The notes beneath the pieces were generated by a model that saw only the letters and a program-made list of their open reading frames with translations, was not told where the DNA came from and searched no databases. The position numbers were made by a program, and so were the translations under genes. 64,000 nt of DNA from UBA11222 sp030652895 (GTDB taxonomy: Bacteria; Pseudomonadota; Alphaproteobacteria; UBA11222): the NCBI GenBank assembly GCA_038318895.1, contig JBBQCS010000001.1:66968-130967 (forward strand). Direction: 5' to 3'. This document shows, in pieces, positions 53,601 to 61,738 of this stretch (within the stretch, counting starts at the first letter, position 1; each line of letters begins with the position of its first letter).

Positions 53601-55259
53601 GATCATCGACACCAGCGACATCACCAGTTCCTCACGGATCGGGTCAATCGGCGGGTTGGTGACCTGGGCGAACAGTTGCTTGAAATAGGTATAAAGCAGT
53701 TTGGGTTTCGACGACAGCGGCGAGATCGGCGTGTCGGTTCCCATCGAACCGATGGCTTCTTCACCCAGTTCGGCCATCGGCGTCAGCAGGAATTTGAGAT
53801 CTTCCTGGGTATAGCCGAACACCTGCTGACGGTTCAGCAGCGTATCGCGATTGGGACGCATTGCCGCATATTCCGCGGGCAGATCATCCAGCCGGCTTTG
53901 GGTCTGATCGAGCCAATCCTGATAGGGATGTGCGCCGGCAAGGCTTTGCTTGATTTCCGCATCGGAAATAATCCGGCCCTGCTCCAGATCGATCAACAAC
54001 ATTTTGCCTGGCTGCAACCGCCATTTTTCGACGATGTTTTCTTCCTTAACCGGCAACACGCCCATTTCGGACGCCATTACCACCATATCGTCATCGGTGA
54101 CGAAATACCGCGCCGGCCGTAACCCGTTACGATCCAGTGTCGCGCCAATCTGGCGGCCATCGGTAAAGGCCATGGCGGCCGGCCCGTCCCAGGGCTCCAT
54201 CAATGCGGCATGGTATTCGTAGAATGCCCGCCGCTTGTCATCCATCAGCGGGTTTCCGGCCCAGGCTTCCGGGATCAGCATCATCATGGCATGCGCGAGC
54301 GAATAGCCGCCCGCCACGAGCAGTTCCAGGGCGTTGTCGAAACAGGCGGAGTCCGACTGGTTTTCCGGAATCAGTGGCCAAAGCTTGTCGAGGTCGTCCC
54401 CCAGCAGCTCGGAGCGCATGGTATGACGGCGCGCAGCCATCCAGTTGATGTTGCCGCGCAGCGTATTGATTTCCCCATTATGGCAAACCATACGGAAGGG
54501 CTGCGCCAGCGACCAGGTCGGGAACGTATTGGTCGAGAACCGCTGGTGCACCAGCGCCATGGCCGAGACCATGCGCTCGTCCTTCAGGTCCTGGTAATAT
54601 TCCCCCACCTGTTCGGCCAGCAGCATGCCCTTGTACAGCAGGGTGCGGCTGGAAAAGGAGGGAACATAGAAATACCGCGCCAGATTGCCGCCCAATTCGT
54701 CAGCAGCGATACGGCATTGTTTGCGGATTACCATCAGCTTGCGCTCGAATGCGTCCTGATCGGCGCAATTGCCCCCACGGCCAATAAATATCTGAAGGCT
54801 TTTGGGTTCGGTTGGTTTGACGGATTCCCCAAGCCCTGCATTATTTACGGGCACATCACGCCAGCCCAGAACCAATTGTCCTTCGGCCACAATGCACTTC
54901 TCAATAAGCGCGATGCTGGTCGCAAGCTCCGACGCGCTGGGGGAAAGAAACATGAAACCAACAGCATATTCGCCTTCCGGGGGAAGGGTAATGTTTAGGC
55001 GCGCGGCCTCGTCGCGCATAAAGCGGTCTGGCATCTGAATCAGAATACCGGCGCCGTCACCGGCCAGCGGGTCCGCGCCGACCGCGCCGCGATGGGTGAG
55101 ATTGCGCAGAATTTCCAGCCCCTGGCTGACGATTTTGTGGCTTTTCCTGTTCTTTATATTGGCCACAAAGCCGATGCCACAGGCATCATGCTCATTGCGG
55201 GGATCATACAGCCCCTGGGGTTCTGGCAACCCTATGCGTTCCGGTGGTGTCATGTTCAT
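50640..55259 (-). CDS. gltB: Glutamate synthase large subunit
   Basis: The 1539-aa alpha subunit transfers glutamine amide nitrogen to 2-oxoglutarate. It begins with a short propeptide followed by the nucleophile Cys in HDACGIGFVANIKNRKSH (class II glutaminase). The FMN/synthase domain (SYGSISREAHTNLAIAMNRIGGRSNTGEGGEE, KMAQGAKPGEGGQLPGHKV) and the 3Fe-4S cysteines in CIMMRKCHLNTCPVG follow, then the C-terminal GXGXG beta-helix (KLKGTAGQSFGAFAAKGVTLTLEGQANDYVGKGLSGG). The start at 55259 (AGGTG upstream) is preferred; 55253 and 55301 are alternatives. Confidence 0.97.
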   Translation of the reverse strand: MNMTPPERIGLPEPQGLYDPRNEHDACGIGFVANIKNRKSHKIVSQGLEILRNLTHRGAVGADPLAGDGAGILIQMPDRFMRDEAARLNITLPPEGEYAVGFMFLSPSASELATSIALIEKCIVAEGQLVLGWRDVPVNNAGLGESVKPTEPKSLQIFIGRGGNCADQDAFERKLMVIRKQCRIAADELGGNLARYFYVPSFSSRTLLYKGMLLAEQVGEYYQDLKDERMVSAMALVHQRFSTNTFPTWSLAQPFRMVCHNGEINTLRGNINWMAARRHTMRSELLGDDLDKLWPLIPENQSDSACFDNALELLVAGGYSLAHAMMMLIPEAWAGNPLMDDKRRAFYEYHAALMEPWDGPAAMAFTDGRQIGATLDRNGLRPARYFVTDDDMVVMASEMGVLPVKEENIVEKWRLQPGKMLLIDLEQGRIISDAEIKQSLAGAHPYQDWLDQTQSRLDDLPAEYAAMRPNRDTLLNRQQVFGYTQEDLKFLLTPMAELGEEAIGSMGTDTPISPLSSKPKLLYTYFKQLFAQVTNPPIDPIREELVMSLVSMIGPLPNLLDIDSGGTHRRLEVRHPILTNEDLEKIRHIGDVEENDFRSVTLDTTFAASAGSEGMTPALKKLCASAEAAVLRGENIIILSDRKVDQDNVPIPALLACSAVHHHLIRAGLRTSVGIVVESGEPREVHHFCTLAGYGAQAINPYLALQTISEMRGIGFDGEAEKKAHEYYIKAICKGILKVMSKMGISTYQSYCGAQIFDAVGLSTAFVEEYFTRTNTAIEGVGIDVIAKETMARHRLAYSDAPIYRDALDVGGDYAYRIRGEDHAWTPATVSHLQHAVRAGVQTDYDSFAKLVNEQNEQLLNPRGMFEIQLAVQPVPIEEVEPASAIVKRFATGAMSYGSISREAHTNLAIAMNRIGGRSNTGEGGEEPDRFVPLPNGDSMRSAIKQVASGRFGVTTEYLVNSDMMQIKMAQGAKPGEGGQLPGHKVDKIIGKVRHSTPGVGLISPPPHHDIYSIEDLAQLIYDLKNVNPDALVSVKLVSEIGVGTIAAGVSKARADHVTISGFEGGTGASPLTSLKHAGSPWEIGLAETHQTLVLNRLRGRIAVQVDGGLRTGRDVVIGALLGADEFGFATAPLIASGCIMMRKCHLNTCPVGVATQDPELRKRFTGQPEHVINYFFFVAEEVRALMANLGFRTFNEMIGRSDLLRKDKAVTHWKAQGLDFTRLFHHPQAAQGVAIYNCEKQNHNLENVLDRKLIEACKPALQDRKQVSIDMTINNTDRTTGAMLSGVLAKLHGHAGLPDDTIKIKLKGTAGQSFGAFAAKGVTLTLEGQANDYVGKGLSGGRLIVHPARESKIVPERSIIVGNTVLYGAISGECYFRGVAGERFAVRNSGAHAVVEGAGDHCCEYMTGGVVLVIGETGRNFAAGMSGGVAYVLDEDGLFDQRCNKQLVELTGIDEDAEEPVEAAIVMADPLKHDSQRIRRMLQAHVDATNSTVAQNILANWAEYRGRFVKVVPYDYRRALTDLQNEEAAAKPNLRLVG

Positions 55260-55540
55260 TCGGCACCTGTTTCTTTCATTGTTTACCAGATTAACCGGCA
55301 AGCGTGGCTGGGGAAACTAGCCTAACCCCCTAGCCCGGACAATCGATAGTCCACTTAAGTGACTTTATTTCTGCCGCCACGCCACAGAAGGCGGTGGATC
55401 GGCTAAATTCAGCCAATAAGCTTATCAAATTACGTCAGCAATACCTACCTTTTTTTCCTGTCCACTGAATTTCGGTTGTGCCTGGTTGCAGCCAAGGTAA
55501 GCTGTACAGACAATACTCTCTCACCCGAAGGTATGCCAGC

Positions 55541-56332
55541 ATGGATGAGGCCACATATTATCGCGATCATTGGGTTGAGGTGGAGCCGGAGCGGCTCAAC
55601 GCCTATACGGAAATGTTCAAATGGCGGCCGGAGATGGAGCCGCTGCTTGCCGCCGCTGACCTGAAACCCGGCCAGACGGTGGTGGATTATGGCTGTGGTC
55701 CGGGGGGGCTGGCGCTGGAGCTGGCTCGTCGCGCCGGGCCATCGGGCCATGTCCATGGGGTTGATCTGAACGCGGAATTTGTCGGGTTGGCGCGTAAAGC
55801 CCTGCGCGATGCGGGCTTTGGCGACGCCACCACCGTGCATCACGCCATGGACGATAAAATTCCGCTCTCCGACGCGTCGGTTGACCGGTTGATATGCAAG
55901 AATGTCATGGAATATGTGCCCGACATCGCCGCCACACTGGCCGAGTTTCGCCGGGTCGTGAAACCAGGTGGCATCGCGCATATTATCGACAGCGACTGGG
56001 GGATGCTGCTGGTTGAGCCGCTTGGTCACGCCAAGCTAAGCGAACTGTTCGAGGCAGCCAAACTGGCCTATCACACGCCCCATGCCGGGCGTATGCTGTA
56101 TAGCGGCATGAAACAGGCGGGCTTCGCCAATGTTTCGGTGAAAATCCTGGCCAATGCCGACACCAAGGGGCACATGCAACTGGTGCTGCATAATATGGTT
56201 AATTATGCCAAGATCGGCGGCAGGATTGACCCTGACCGCGCCGACGCGGTACTGGCCGAGGTCAGACAATCCATTGCAGATGGCACCTATATGATGGTGC
56301 TGCCGCAATTTCTGGTTACCGCACAGGGGTAA
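55541..56332 (+). CDS. Class I SAM-dependent methyltransferase
   Basis: A 263-aa UbiE/Methyltransf_11-like enzyme. The SAM motif is TVVDYGCGPGGLALELARR, followed by acidic HVHGVDLNAEFV, the ICKNVMEYVPDIAATLAEFRRVVKPGG block and a C-terminal domain that varies between enzymes. The ATG at 55541 begins close to the conserved part; AAGG lies upstream with a long spacing. The acceptor is unknown. A small SRPBCC protein follows after 34 bases, probably in the same transcript. Confidence 0.85.
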   Translation: MDEATYYRDHWVEVEPERLNAYTEMFKWRPEMEPLLAAADLKPGQTVVDYGCGPGGLALELARRAGPSGHVHGVDLNAEFVGLARKALRDAGFGDATTVHHAMDDKIPLSDASVDRLICKNVMEYVPDIAATLAEFRRVVKPGGIAHIIDSDWGMLLVEPLGHAKLSELFEAAKLAYHTPHAGRMLYSGMKQAGFANVSVKILANADTKGHMQLVLHNMVNYAKIGGRIDPDRADAVLAEVRQSIADGTYMMVLPQFLVTAQG

Positions 56333-56366
56333 CCCTAACTACAGAAACTGGAAACGGGAGCACGCC

Positions 56367-56786
56367 ATGACAACCGCAAAAGTAAGTGAAGATGTGAACG
56401 CCAATGCCGATCTGGTATTTGCGAAACTGGGCGACTTTGCTGGCATCGAAGGCGAACTCATCAAATCGAAAAAGATCACCGGCTCGGGCATTGGCTGTCT
56501 GCGCGAAATAACCCTGGCCAACGGCGCACGGGTGGTGGAACGGCTGGATAATCAGGATCCGAACAGCCGTACACAGACATACAGCATCCAGAATGACGAC
56601 CACCCGCTGCCGTTCAAGGCCTATGTAGCAACCCTGATCGTTACACCTACCGCAGCCAACCAGTGCCGCGTTGACTGGTTCAGTAATTTCGATGTCAAAA
56701 GCGGAACCGAAGCGGAGGCGATTACCTTCGCCAAAGGCATCTATACGGGCATGATCAAAAGCGTGCGGCAGCAATTGGCCGCCTAA
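56367..56786 (+). CDS. SRPBCC (START-like) family protein
   Basis: A 139-aa protein with the START/Bet v1-like order: VSEDVNANADLVFAKLGDFAGIEG, SGIGCLREITLANGARVVERLDNQD, TQTYSIQNDDHPLPFKAYVATLIVTP and a C-terminal helix. Such proteins hold or modify hydrophobic ligands, for example polyketide or lipid intermediates. GGGAG precedes the ATG. It lies directly behind the methyltransferase, so the pair may act on a common lipophilic compound, which is inference. Confidence 0.8.
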   Translation: MTTAKVSEDVNANADLVFAKLGDFAGIEGELIKSKKITGSGIGCLREITLANGARVVERLDNQDPNSRTQTYSIQNDDHPLPFKAYVATLIVTPTAANQCRVDWFSNFDVKSGTEAEAITFAKGIYTGMIKSVRQQLAA

Positions 56787-56901
56787 TGCGCGACAAGAAC
56801 GCTTTCGGCTTAATCACGATACCTTAATTTTGCCACAGAACCGCCTGAATGCAGTTTTAGCTTTCAGGACTGGAAACGGTCTAATTTCGATAGAGGGTGT
56901 C

Positions 56902-57627
56902 ATGAACATTCGAAAGTTTTTCTTCGTCACGTCGATGATTGCAGCATTTACCGCCCAAACGGCGGCGCCGGCGCTGGCATGGCAGCCGGATCACTCATCT
57001 GGCCACGGCTATCGCAAAGGGCATCACGAGGGATATTTTCGGGGCGACGACCACCGGCGGGATCGCGGGCACGACCGCCGGCGGGATCGCGGTCACGACA
57101 GGCACACAAACTTTTCAGTATTTGTCGGCCAGAGTTATGGACCCGGGTGGGGGCATGGCTATGGACCCGGGTGGGGACACCGGTCGGCCTATTACCCCGC
57201 CAACAGAAGCTATGCCCCTGGATATTCTGGCGCTGGCAACAACAGCCTGTTCGGTGCTCTGATTGGGGGCGGGGTTGGCGGTATAGCCGGTTCCCATGTG
57301 GGTAAGGGCGATGGACGCACAGCGGCCATTATCGGCGGTACATTGATCGGCGCCTTGTTTGGCAGCAATGTTGGCCGTGCCATGACGCCCTATGATCACG
57401 GCCATGCGGCGCAAGTATTTGAAGCAACCCCAAGCAACCAGACCATCGCCTGGCAGAACCCCGATTATGGCACAGCGTACCAGGTCACGCCGGTACGCAC
57501 GTTTCAGGTAAATGACGGCCGCTATTGCCGGGAATATCAGGCCCTGGCCACCGTCGGGGGCCGTCAGGAACGTACCTATGGCACCGCGTGCCGCACACCC
57601 GATGGCGACTGGCAGATCATGAATTAG
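56902..57627 (+). CDS. Exported glycine-zipper surface protein
   Basis: A 241-aa exported protein with a signal peptide ending near AAPALA/WQ. A His/Arg/Asp-rich region comes next (RRDRGHDR twice), then GPGWGHGY twice, then a glycine-zipper membrane-associated block GALIGGGVGGIAGSHVGKGDGRTAAIIGGTLIGALFG. The C-terminal domain (QVTPVRTFQVNDGRYCREYQALATVGGRQERTYGTACRTPDGDWQI) matches the RT0821/COG4520 surface-antigen family. GAGGG lies before the ATG. A role in the envelope is likely; the His-rich part could bind metal. Confidence 0.85.
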   Translation: MNIRKFFFVTSMIAAFTAQTAAPALAWQPDHSSGHGYRKGHHEGYFRGDDHRRDRGHDRRRDRGHDRHTNFSVFVGQSYGPGWGHGYGPGWGHRSAYYPANRSYAPGYSGAGNNSLFGALIGGGVGGIAGSHVGKGDGRTAAIIGGTLIGALFGSNVGRAMTPYDHGHAAQVFEATPSNQTIAWQNPDYGTAYQVTPVRTFQVNDGRYCREYQALATVGGRQERTYGTACRTPDGDWQIMN

Positions 57628-57686
57628 GTTACACTGCATCTGCTGACACGCTAACATGACCGGACAAACCTTCAGGGAGGCCGGTC

Positions 57687-58853
57687 ATGAACCAGATCAA
57701 TTTGCGGCACGGAATTTTTCTAGCGCCGTTTCACCCGGTTGACGAAGACCCAACCCTGTGCCTGCAACGCGATCTGGAACTGGTCGAATGGCTGGATCAA
57801 CTCGGTTACGACGAGGCCTGGATTGGCGAGCATCATTCCGCGGGCTTTGAGATCATCGCTTCGCCGGAACTATTCATTGCTGCAGCCGCGGAGCGCACCA
57901 AACGTATCCGGCTCGGCACCGGGGTGGTGTCATTGCCCTATCACCAGCCTCTGATGGTGGCCAACCGCATCATTCAACTGGATCATATGACCAAGGGCCG
58001 TGTGATGTTTGGCGCGGGGCCCGGGCTGTTGCCGTCCGACGCGCATATGCTGGGCATTGATCCGTCTACCCAGCGTGACCGCATGGCGCAGGCGCTGGAT
58101 GTAATCCTGCGCCTGTTCAAAGGTGAAACAGTCACGGAAAAAACCGAATGGTACACGCTCAACAATGCGCGCGTACATCTTATGCCGTATAGCAGGCCCT
58201 ATCCCGAAGTGGCGGTGGCAAGCGCCATCACGCCATCGGGCGGACGTCTGGCGGGAAAATATGACCTTGGCATGCTGTGTTTCGCGGCGACGCAAGCCGA
58301 AGGCTTCAACGCGCTGGCGTTCAACTGGCAGGTCGCCAATGAAATTTCCCAGGAACTGCGCGGCGCGGCGATGAACCCTGAGGGCCTGCGTTTGGTCGGG
58401 CCGGTGCATGTTGCAGAAACCCGCGAACAGGCGCGCGCCAATGTGGAGTTCGGCATTCACAAATGGCGCGATTATTTCAGCCGCATCAATCCGATCGGGG
58501 CGCAGGCGGAATCCAGTGGCGATCCCATCGACGCGATGATCAAATCCGGAAGTGCGGTAATCGGGACCCCGGCGGACGCGATCGCGCAGATCGAGCGGCT
58601 TCAAAAAGCCCAGGGCGAATTTGGTTGCTTCCTCCAAATGGCGCATAATTGGGCGAATTTTACGGAGACCAGAAAATCCTATGATCTGTGGATGCGTCAT
58701 GTCGCCCCGCATTTCCGCAAGGCCAATAAAAATCGTGAAGAATCGCTGGGCTGGGTGACACGGGATGGGCGTGAACTGATGGGTGGCGCGATAAAGGCGG
58801 CGCAGGAAATGTTTGCAAAGCACAATGCCGAACAGGCCGCAAAACCAAAGTGA
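57687..58853 (+). CDS. LLM-class flavin-dependent monooxygenase
   Basis: A 388-aa luciferase-like F420/FMN-dependent oxidoreductase. Marks: FHPVDEDPTLCLQRDLELVEWLDQLGYDEAWIGEHHSAGFEIIASPELFIAAAAERT, TRLGTGVVSLPYHQPLMVANRIIQLDHM-type text and MFGAGPGLLPSDAHMLGID. GGGAGG precedes the ATG. Bacterial members attack terpenoid, alkane-type or nitrogen-containing substrates, often with reduced flavin from a separate reductase, which is not in the window. It lies 200 bases upstream of a Baeyer-Villiger-type enzyme on the same strand. Confidence 0.9.
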   Translation: MNQINLRHGIFLAPFHPVDEDPTLCLQRDLELVEWLDQLGYDEAWIGEHHSAGFEIIASPELFIAAAAERTKRIRLGTGVVSLPYHQPLMVANRIIQLDHMTKGRVMFGAGPGLLPSDAHMLGIDPSTQRDRMAQALDVILRLFKGETVTEKTEWYTLNNARVHLMPYSRPYPEVAVASAITPSGGRLAGKYDLGMLCFAATQAEGFNALAFNWQVANEISQELRGAAMNPEGLRLVGPVHVAETREQARANVEFGIHKWRDYFSRINPIGAQAESSGDPIDAMIKSGSAVIGTPADAIAQIERLQKAQGEFGCFLQMAHNWANFTETRKSYDLWMRHVAPHFRKANKNREESLGWVTRDGRELMGGAIKAAQEMFAKHNAEQAAKPK

Positions 58854-59051
58854 CGGAGTAAACTATTAAAAATATTATGGATTTTCCCTTTGGGCCTTTT
58901 TCCTAATCGAAAAAAGGGTCGCATGCAAACGGGTCGCGGATGCTCGCCGCAATTTCGTGTGTAAATATTATTCCCCAATGGGGGCCTCGCGTGCCATGAT
59001 GTCGGACCAAGAAATTAGCCAATAAGAAACACCCGAACAGGAGAAGAGACC

Positions 59052-60848
59052 GTGGAAAATACCCAGGAAAAATCCCCAGGAAAAACCAAGGAAAAGCCGC
59101 TTCCATTTGGCACCCGCGATGTTCCGGCAAAATCGGAAAGGCCGCAGGAATATTATGACGCCATCAAGCAGAAATTCGCTGAGGAGCGTGACCTGCGTGT
59201 GAAGTATAAACCCTCCGGGACCAATGAATATATCTACGAGCTGGAAGGTGATCTGGCCCGGTATGAGGTCGATACCTACGCGCCCCCGGCCGCGCCGAGG
59301 GAGCCGCTGGTCGACACTGTCGAAGTCCTGTTCATCGGCGGTGGATTTTCGGCGCTGCTGGCTTCCGCAAAGCTGCGTGAATATGGCGTGGAAAGCATCC
59401 GTATTGTGGAGCGTGGCGCGGATGTCGGCGGCACCTGGTACTGGAACCGCTATCCCGGTATCGCCTGCGACGTGGTGTCGTATGATTATCTGCCGCTGCT
59501 TGACGAAATGAACTATGTGCCGCGGGACCATTACGCCAAGGGTGACGAGATTTTCGCCCATTGCCAGGCCATTGCCAAAAAATATGATCTGTACGGACTA
59601 GCGGTGTTTCAAACCACCGTCACCTCTACGGTCTGGAATGAAACCGAGCAATTGTGGAACATCAAAACCGACCGCGGCGATCACATGAAGGCGCGCTTTG
59701 TTGTCTGCGCCAACGGTCCGATGTCCAAGCCCAAGCTGGCCAAGATCGACGGCATTGAAGACTATAAAGGCCATTCGTTCCATACCGGGCGCTGGGATTA
59801 CGACTATACCAAGAAGGATCTTTCAGGCCTGGAAGACAAGGTCGTGGGCATCATCGGCACCGGAGCGACTGCGGTACAGGCCATCCCCAAGCTTGGCGCG
59901 GCCGTCAAGGAACTGTATGTGTTCCAGCGCACTCCGTCCTCCATCGATTTCCGCTATGACTGGCCGACCGATCCCAACTGGGCACGCAAACTGGAGCCGG
60001 GCTGGCAGGCCAAGCGGCGTGAAAAGGCGCTGTTGTCAACCAATGAGACGGATGAGCAAAAGGCAAGAAAAGCCGCCATTTCACCTGAGGAAAAGATCCG
60101 CAAACAGGAGAATGCGAATATCGACGCCATGATGCGCATACATAAGCGTATCGAGCGGGAGGTGAAAGACCCGGCCACCGCAGAATCATTGAAGCCCTGG
60201 TATATGCTGATGTGCAAGCGCCCCTGCTTCCATGAAGATTATCTGGCCACCTTCAACCGGCCTAACGTGCATCTGGTCGACACCCATGGCAAGGGCATCC
60301 ACCGGATCACCGAAAAAGGTCCCGAATTCGAAGGCAAGGTCTATGAAGTGGATGTGCTGATCTACGCCACCGGTTTCGATGTGCAGAAAACCGGCATCTA
60401 TAACCAGATCGTTGGCAATAATGGTCAGGAAATAAATGACAAATACAAAGAGGGCATCCGCACCATGTTCGGCGTTCACTCGCACGGCTATCCCAACATG
60501 TTCATCATGGCGGGCTATCAGGCGTCATTCCAGTTCAACCTGACCGACATGCTGTACGCCCAGGGCGAACATATCGCCGCATGCATCGACTACACCCGCA
60601 AACATGGCTACGCCACCCTGGAGGTTACAGAAGGGGCGGAAGACTGGTGGGTGCAGGAAGTGATTAATTTCCGCGGCAAGACTGACCGCAACAAGGAATG
60701 CACACCTGGCTATTACAACTTCGAGGGTGAGTTCAACCGCCGCCAGGACGGCACCTATAATGGCGGCTTCTACCGCTATGTCTCGCACACCAAAGAGGCC
60801 CAGTCCGATATGGAAAAATACTTCAAGTTCGAAAACAAGAAGAACTAG
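59052..60848 (+). CDS. Flavin-containing (Baeyer-Villiger-type) monooxygenase
   Basis: A 598-aa class B flavin monooxygenase. FAD motif VLFIGGGFSALLASAKLREYG is at 93-112, GGTWYWNRYPGIACDVVSYDY follows, and the NADPH motif GIIGTGATAVQAIP is at 267-279. The fingerprint YKGHSFHTGRWD at 238-249 equals the Baeyer-Villiger pattern FxGxxxHxxxW[PD] except for Tyr in place of the first Phe. The start is GTG at 59052, with GAGAAGAG upstream. The N-terminal extension of about 85 residues before the FAD motif is typical of the cyclododecanone/steroid monooxygenase side of the family. It probably oxidises ketones to esters or lactones; substrate unknown. A clear terminator follows. Confidence 0.88.
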   Translation: MENTQEKSPGKTKEKPLPFGTRDVPAKSERPQEYYDAIKQKFAEERDLRVKYKPSGTNEYIYELEGDLARYEVDTYAPPAAPREPLVDTVEVLFIGGGFSALLASAKLREYGVESIRIVERGADVGGTWYWNRYPGIACDVVSYDYLPLLDEMNYVPRDHYAKGDEIFAHCQAIAKKYDLYGLAVFQTTVTSTVWNETEQLWNIKTDRGDHMKARFVVCANGPMSKPKLAKIDGIEDYKGHSFHTGRWDYDYTKKDLSGLEDKVVGIIGTGATAVQAIPKLGAAVKELYVFQRTPSSIDFRYDWPTDPNWARKLEPGWQAKRREKALLSTNETDEQKARKAAISPEEKIRKQENANIDAMMRIHKRIEREVKDPATAESLKPWYMLMCKRPCFHEDYLATFNRPNVHLVDTHGKGIHRITEKGPEFEGKVYEVDVLIYATGFDVQKTGIYNQIVGNNGQEINDKYKEGIRTMFGVHSHGYPNMFIMAGYQASFQFNLTDMLYAQGEHIAACIDYTRKHGYATLEVTEGAEDWWVQEVINFRGKTDRNKECTPGYYNFEGEFNRRQDGTYNGGFYRYVSHTKEAQSDMEKYFKFENKKN

Positions 60849-60870
60849 GGCCGGCGCACGGCCGTCCGAG

Positions 60871-60908
60871 ACGGGTCAGGATAGTAAATTATCCTGGCCC
60901 GTTTTTTT
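60871..60908 (+). terminator. Intrinsic terminator of the monooxygenase gene
   Basis: A 13-bp stem with one T-G pair (60871-60883 with 60890-60902) and six-base loop is followed by seven Ts. It starts 22 bases past the stop. This is the strongest intrinsic terminator seen in the window. Confidence 0.92.
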
Positions 60909-61046
60909 ATAGTCCATCAGCATACAGATTAGAACGCGAGGATTTTGGGTTGGCCGATTGATCCCCACCCCTTGCAAAGGAAAGGGCGGGGGTCTGAAAG
61001 ATGCCAGGGGGCTCTATCCCGATTCCGTCTAAAACCCAATCCGGCT

Positions 61047-61727
61047 CTAATGCGAAACAACTGCCTCTTCGCCGGTCACGCCACCACAGGCGGCGAGCTG
61101 CGCGGTGAGTTGCGCAACGCGCGCCGCACGGCGTTTCTTATCCGCTTGCGTTTTGCACAGTTCATTCAGGATCGTATTGCCCCAGGCGATGTGTTTTTTG
61201 GTTTTGCGGATGATGTCTTCCAGAATTTCGATGGTGGGCGCATCGCAAATCTGATCGGTTTCTGAATTGAATTTTTCATAGGCCTTGATCAGATGCGGCT
61301 TGAGAACGTCAAATACACCGGCCAGCTTTTCAATGGTCTGATCAGGTTGTTCGGGAGCTGCAAGTTCCTGAATGAAACTGGCAAAGCCCTGATTGCCGGC
61401 CTGCGATCCCTGCTGCCCCACCTTGGTGCCGCAGCGCAGTTCCGGCAGGCGCTTGCCCAGCTGGTCTGCCGCCACCGCGCCATCCCAGATGATCTTGCCA
61501 AGCCCGGTCTTGACCGGCAGCTCAGGAACGGTGGCAACCCAGCCGCCCAGGGTCATCATCGTCCACTCCTCGGCGTAACGCCAATTGCGCACCCGCAGGG
61601 CCACCGCTTCCACGTCAAAGCGGCCATGCAACTGGCGTAAATCAGCCGGAATGTCGAATGCGGAGTAGGGGGCGAACGTGGTGCGTTCATCCTGGCCCGA
61701 GCCAGGATACATACGTGTTTCAGCCAT
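61047..61727 (-). CDS. Ferritin-like partner protein, degenerate
   Basis: A 226-aa protein next to the diiron protein at 61739, 11 bases downstream on the same strand. No family is certain. It looks helical, and its C-terminal part DAPTIEILEDIIRKTKKHIAWGNTIL resembles a ferritin-like helix, with KTKKH where the diiron ExxH motif would be expected, so metal-binding residues seem lost. The tail is Ala/Gly-rich. I propose it is a non-catalytic partner of the upstream protein; that rests on position and helix pattern only. Confidence 0.6.
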   Translation of the reverse strand: MAETRMYPGSGQDERTTFAPYSAFDIPADLRQLHGRFDVEAVALRVRNWRYAEEWTMMTLGGWVATVPELPVKTGLGKIIWDGAVAADQLGKRLPELRCGTKVGQQGSQAGNQGFASFIQELAAPEQPDQTIEKLAGVFDVLKPHLIKAYEKFNSETDQICDAPTIEILEDIIRKTKKHIAWGNTILNELCKTQADKKRRAARVAQLTAQLAACGGVTGEEAVVSH

Positions 61728-61738
61728 TTTCCTGTTCC

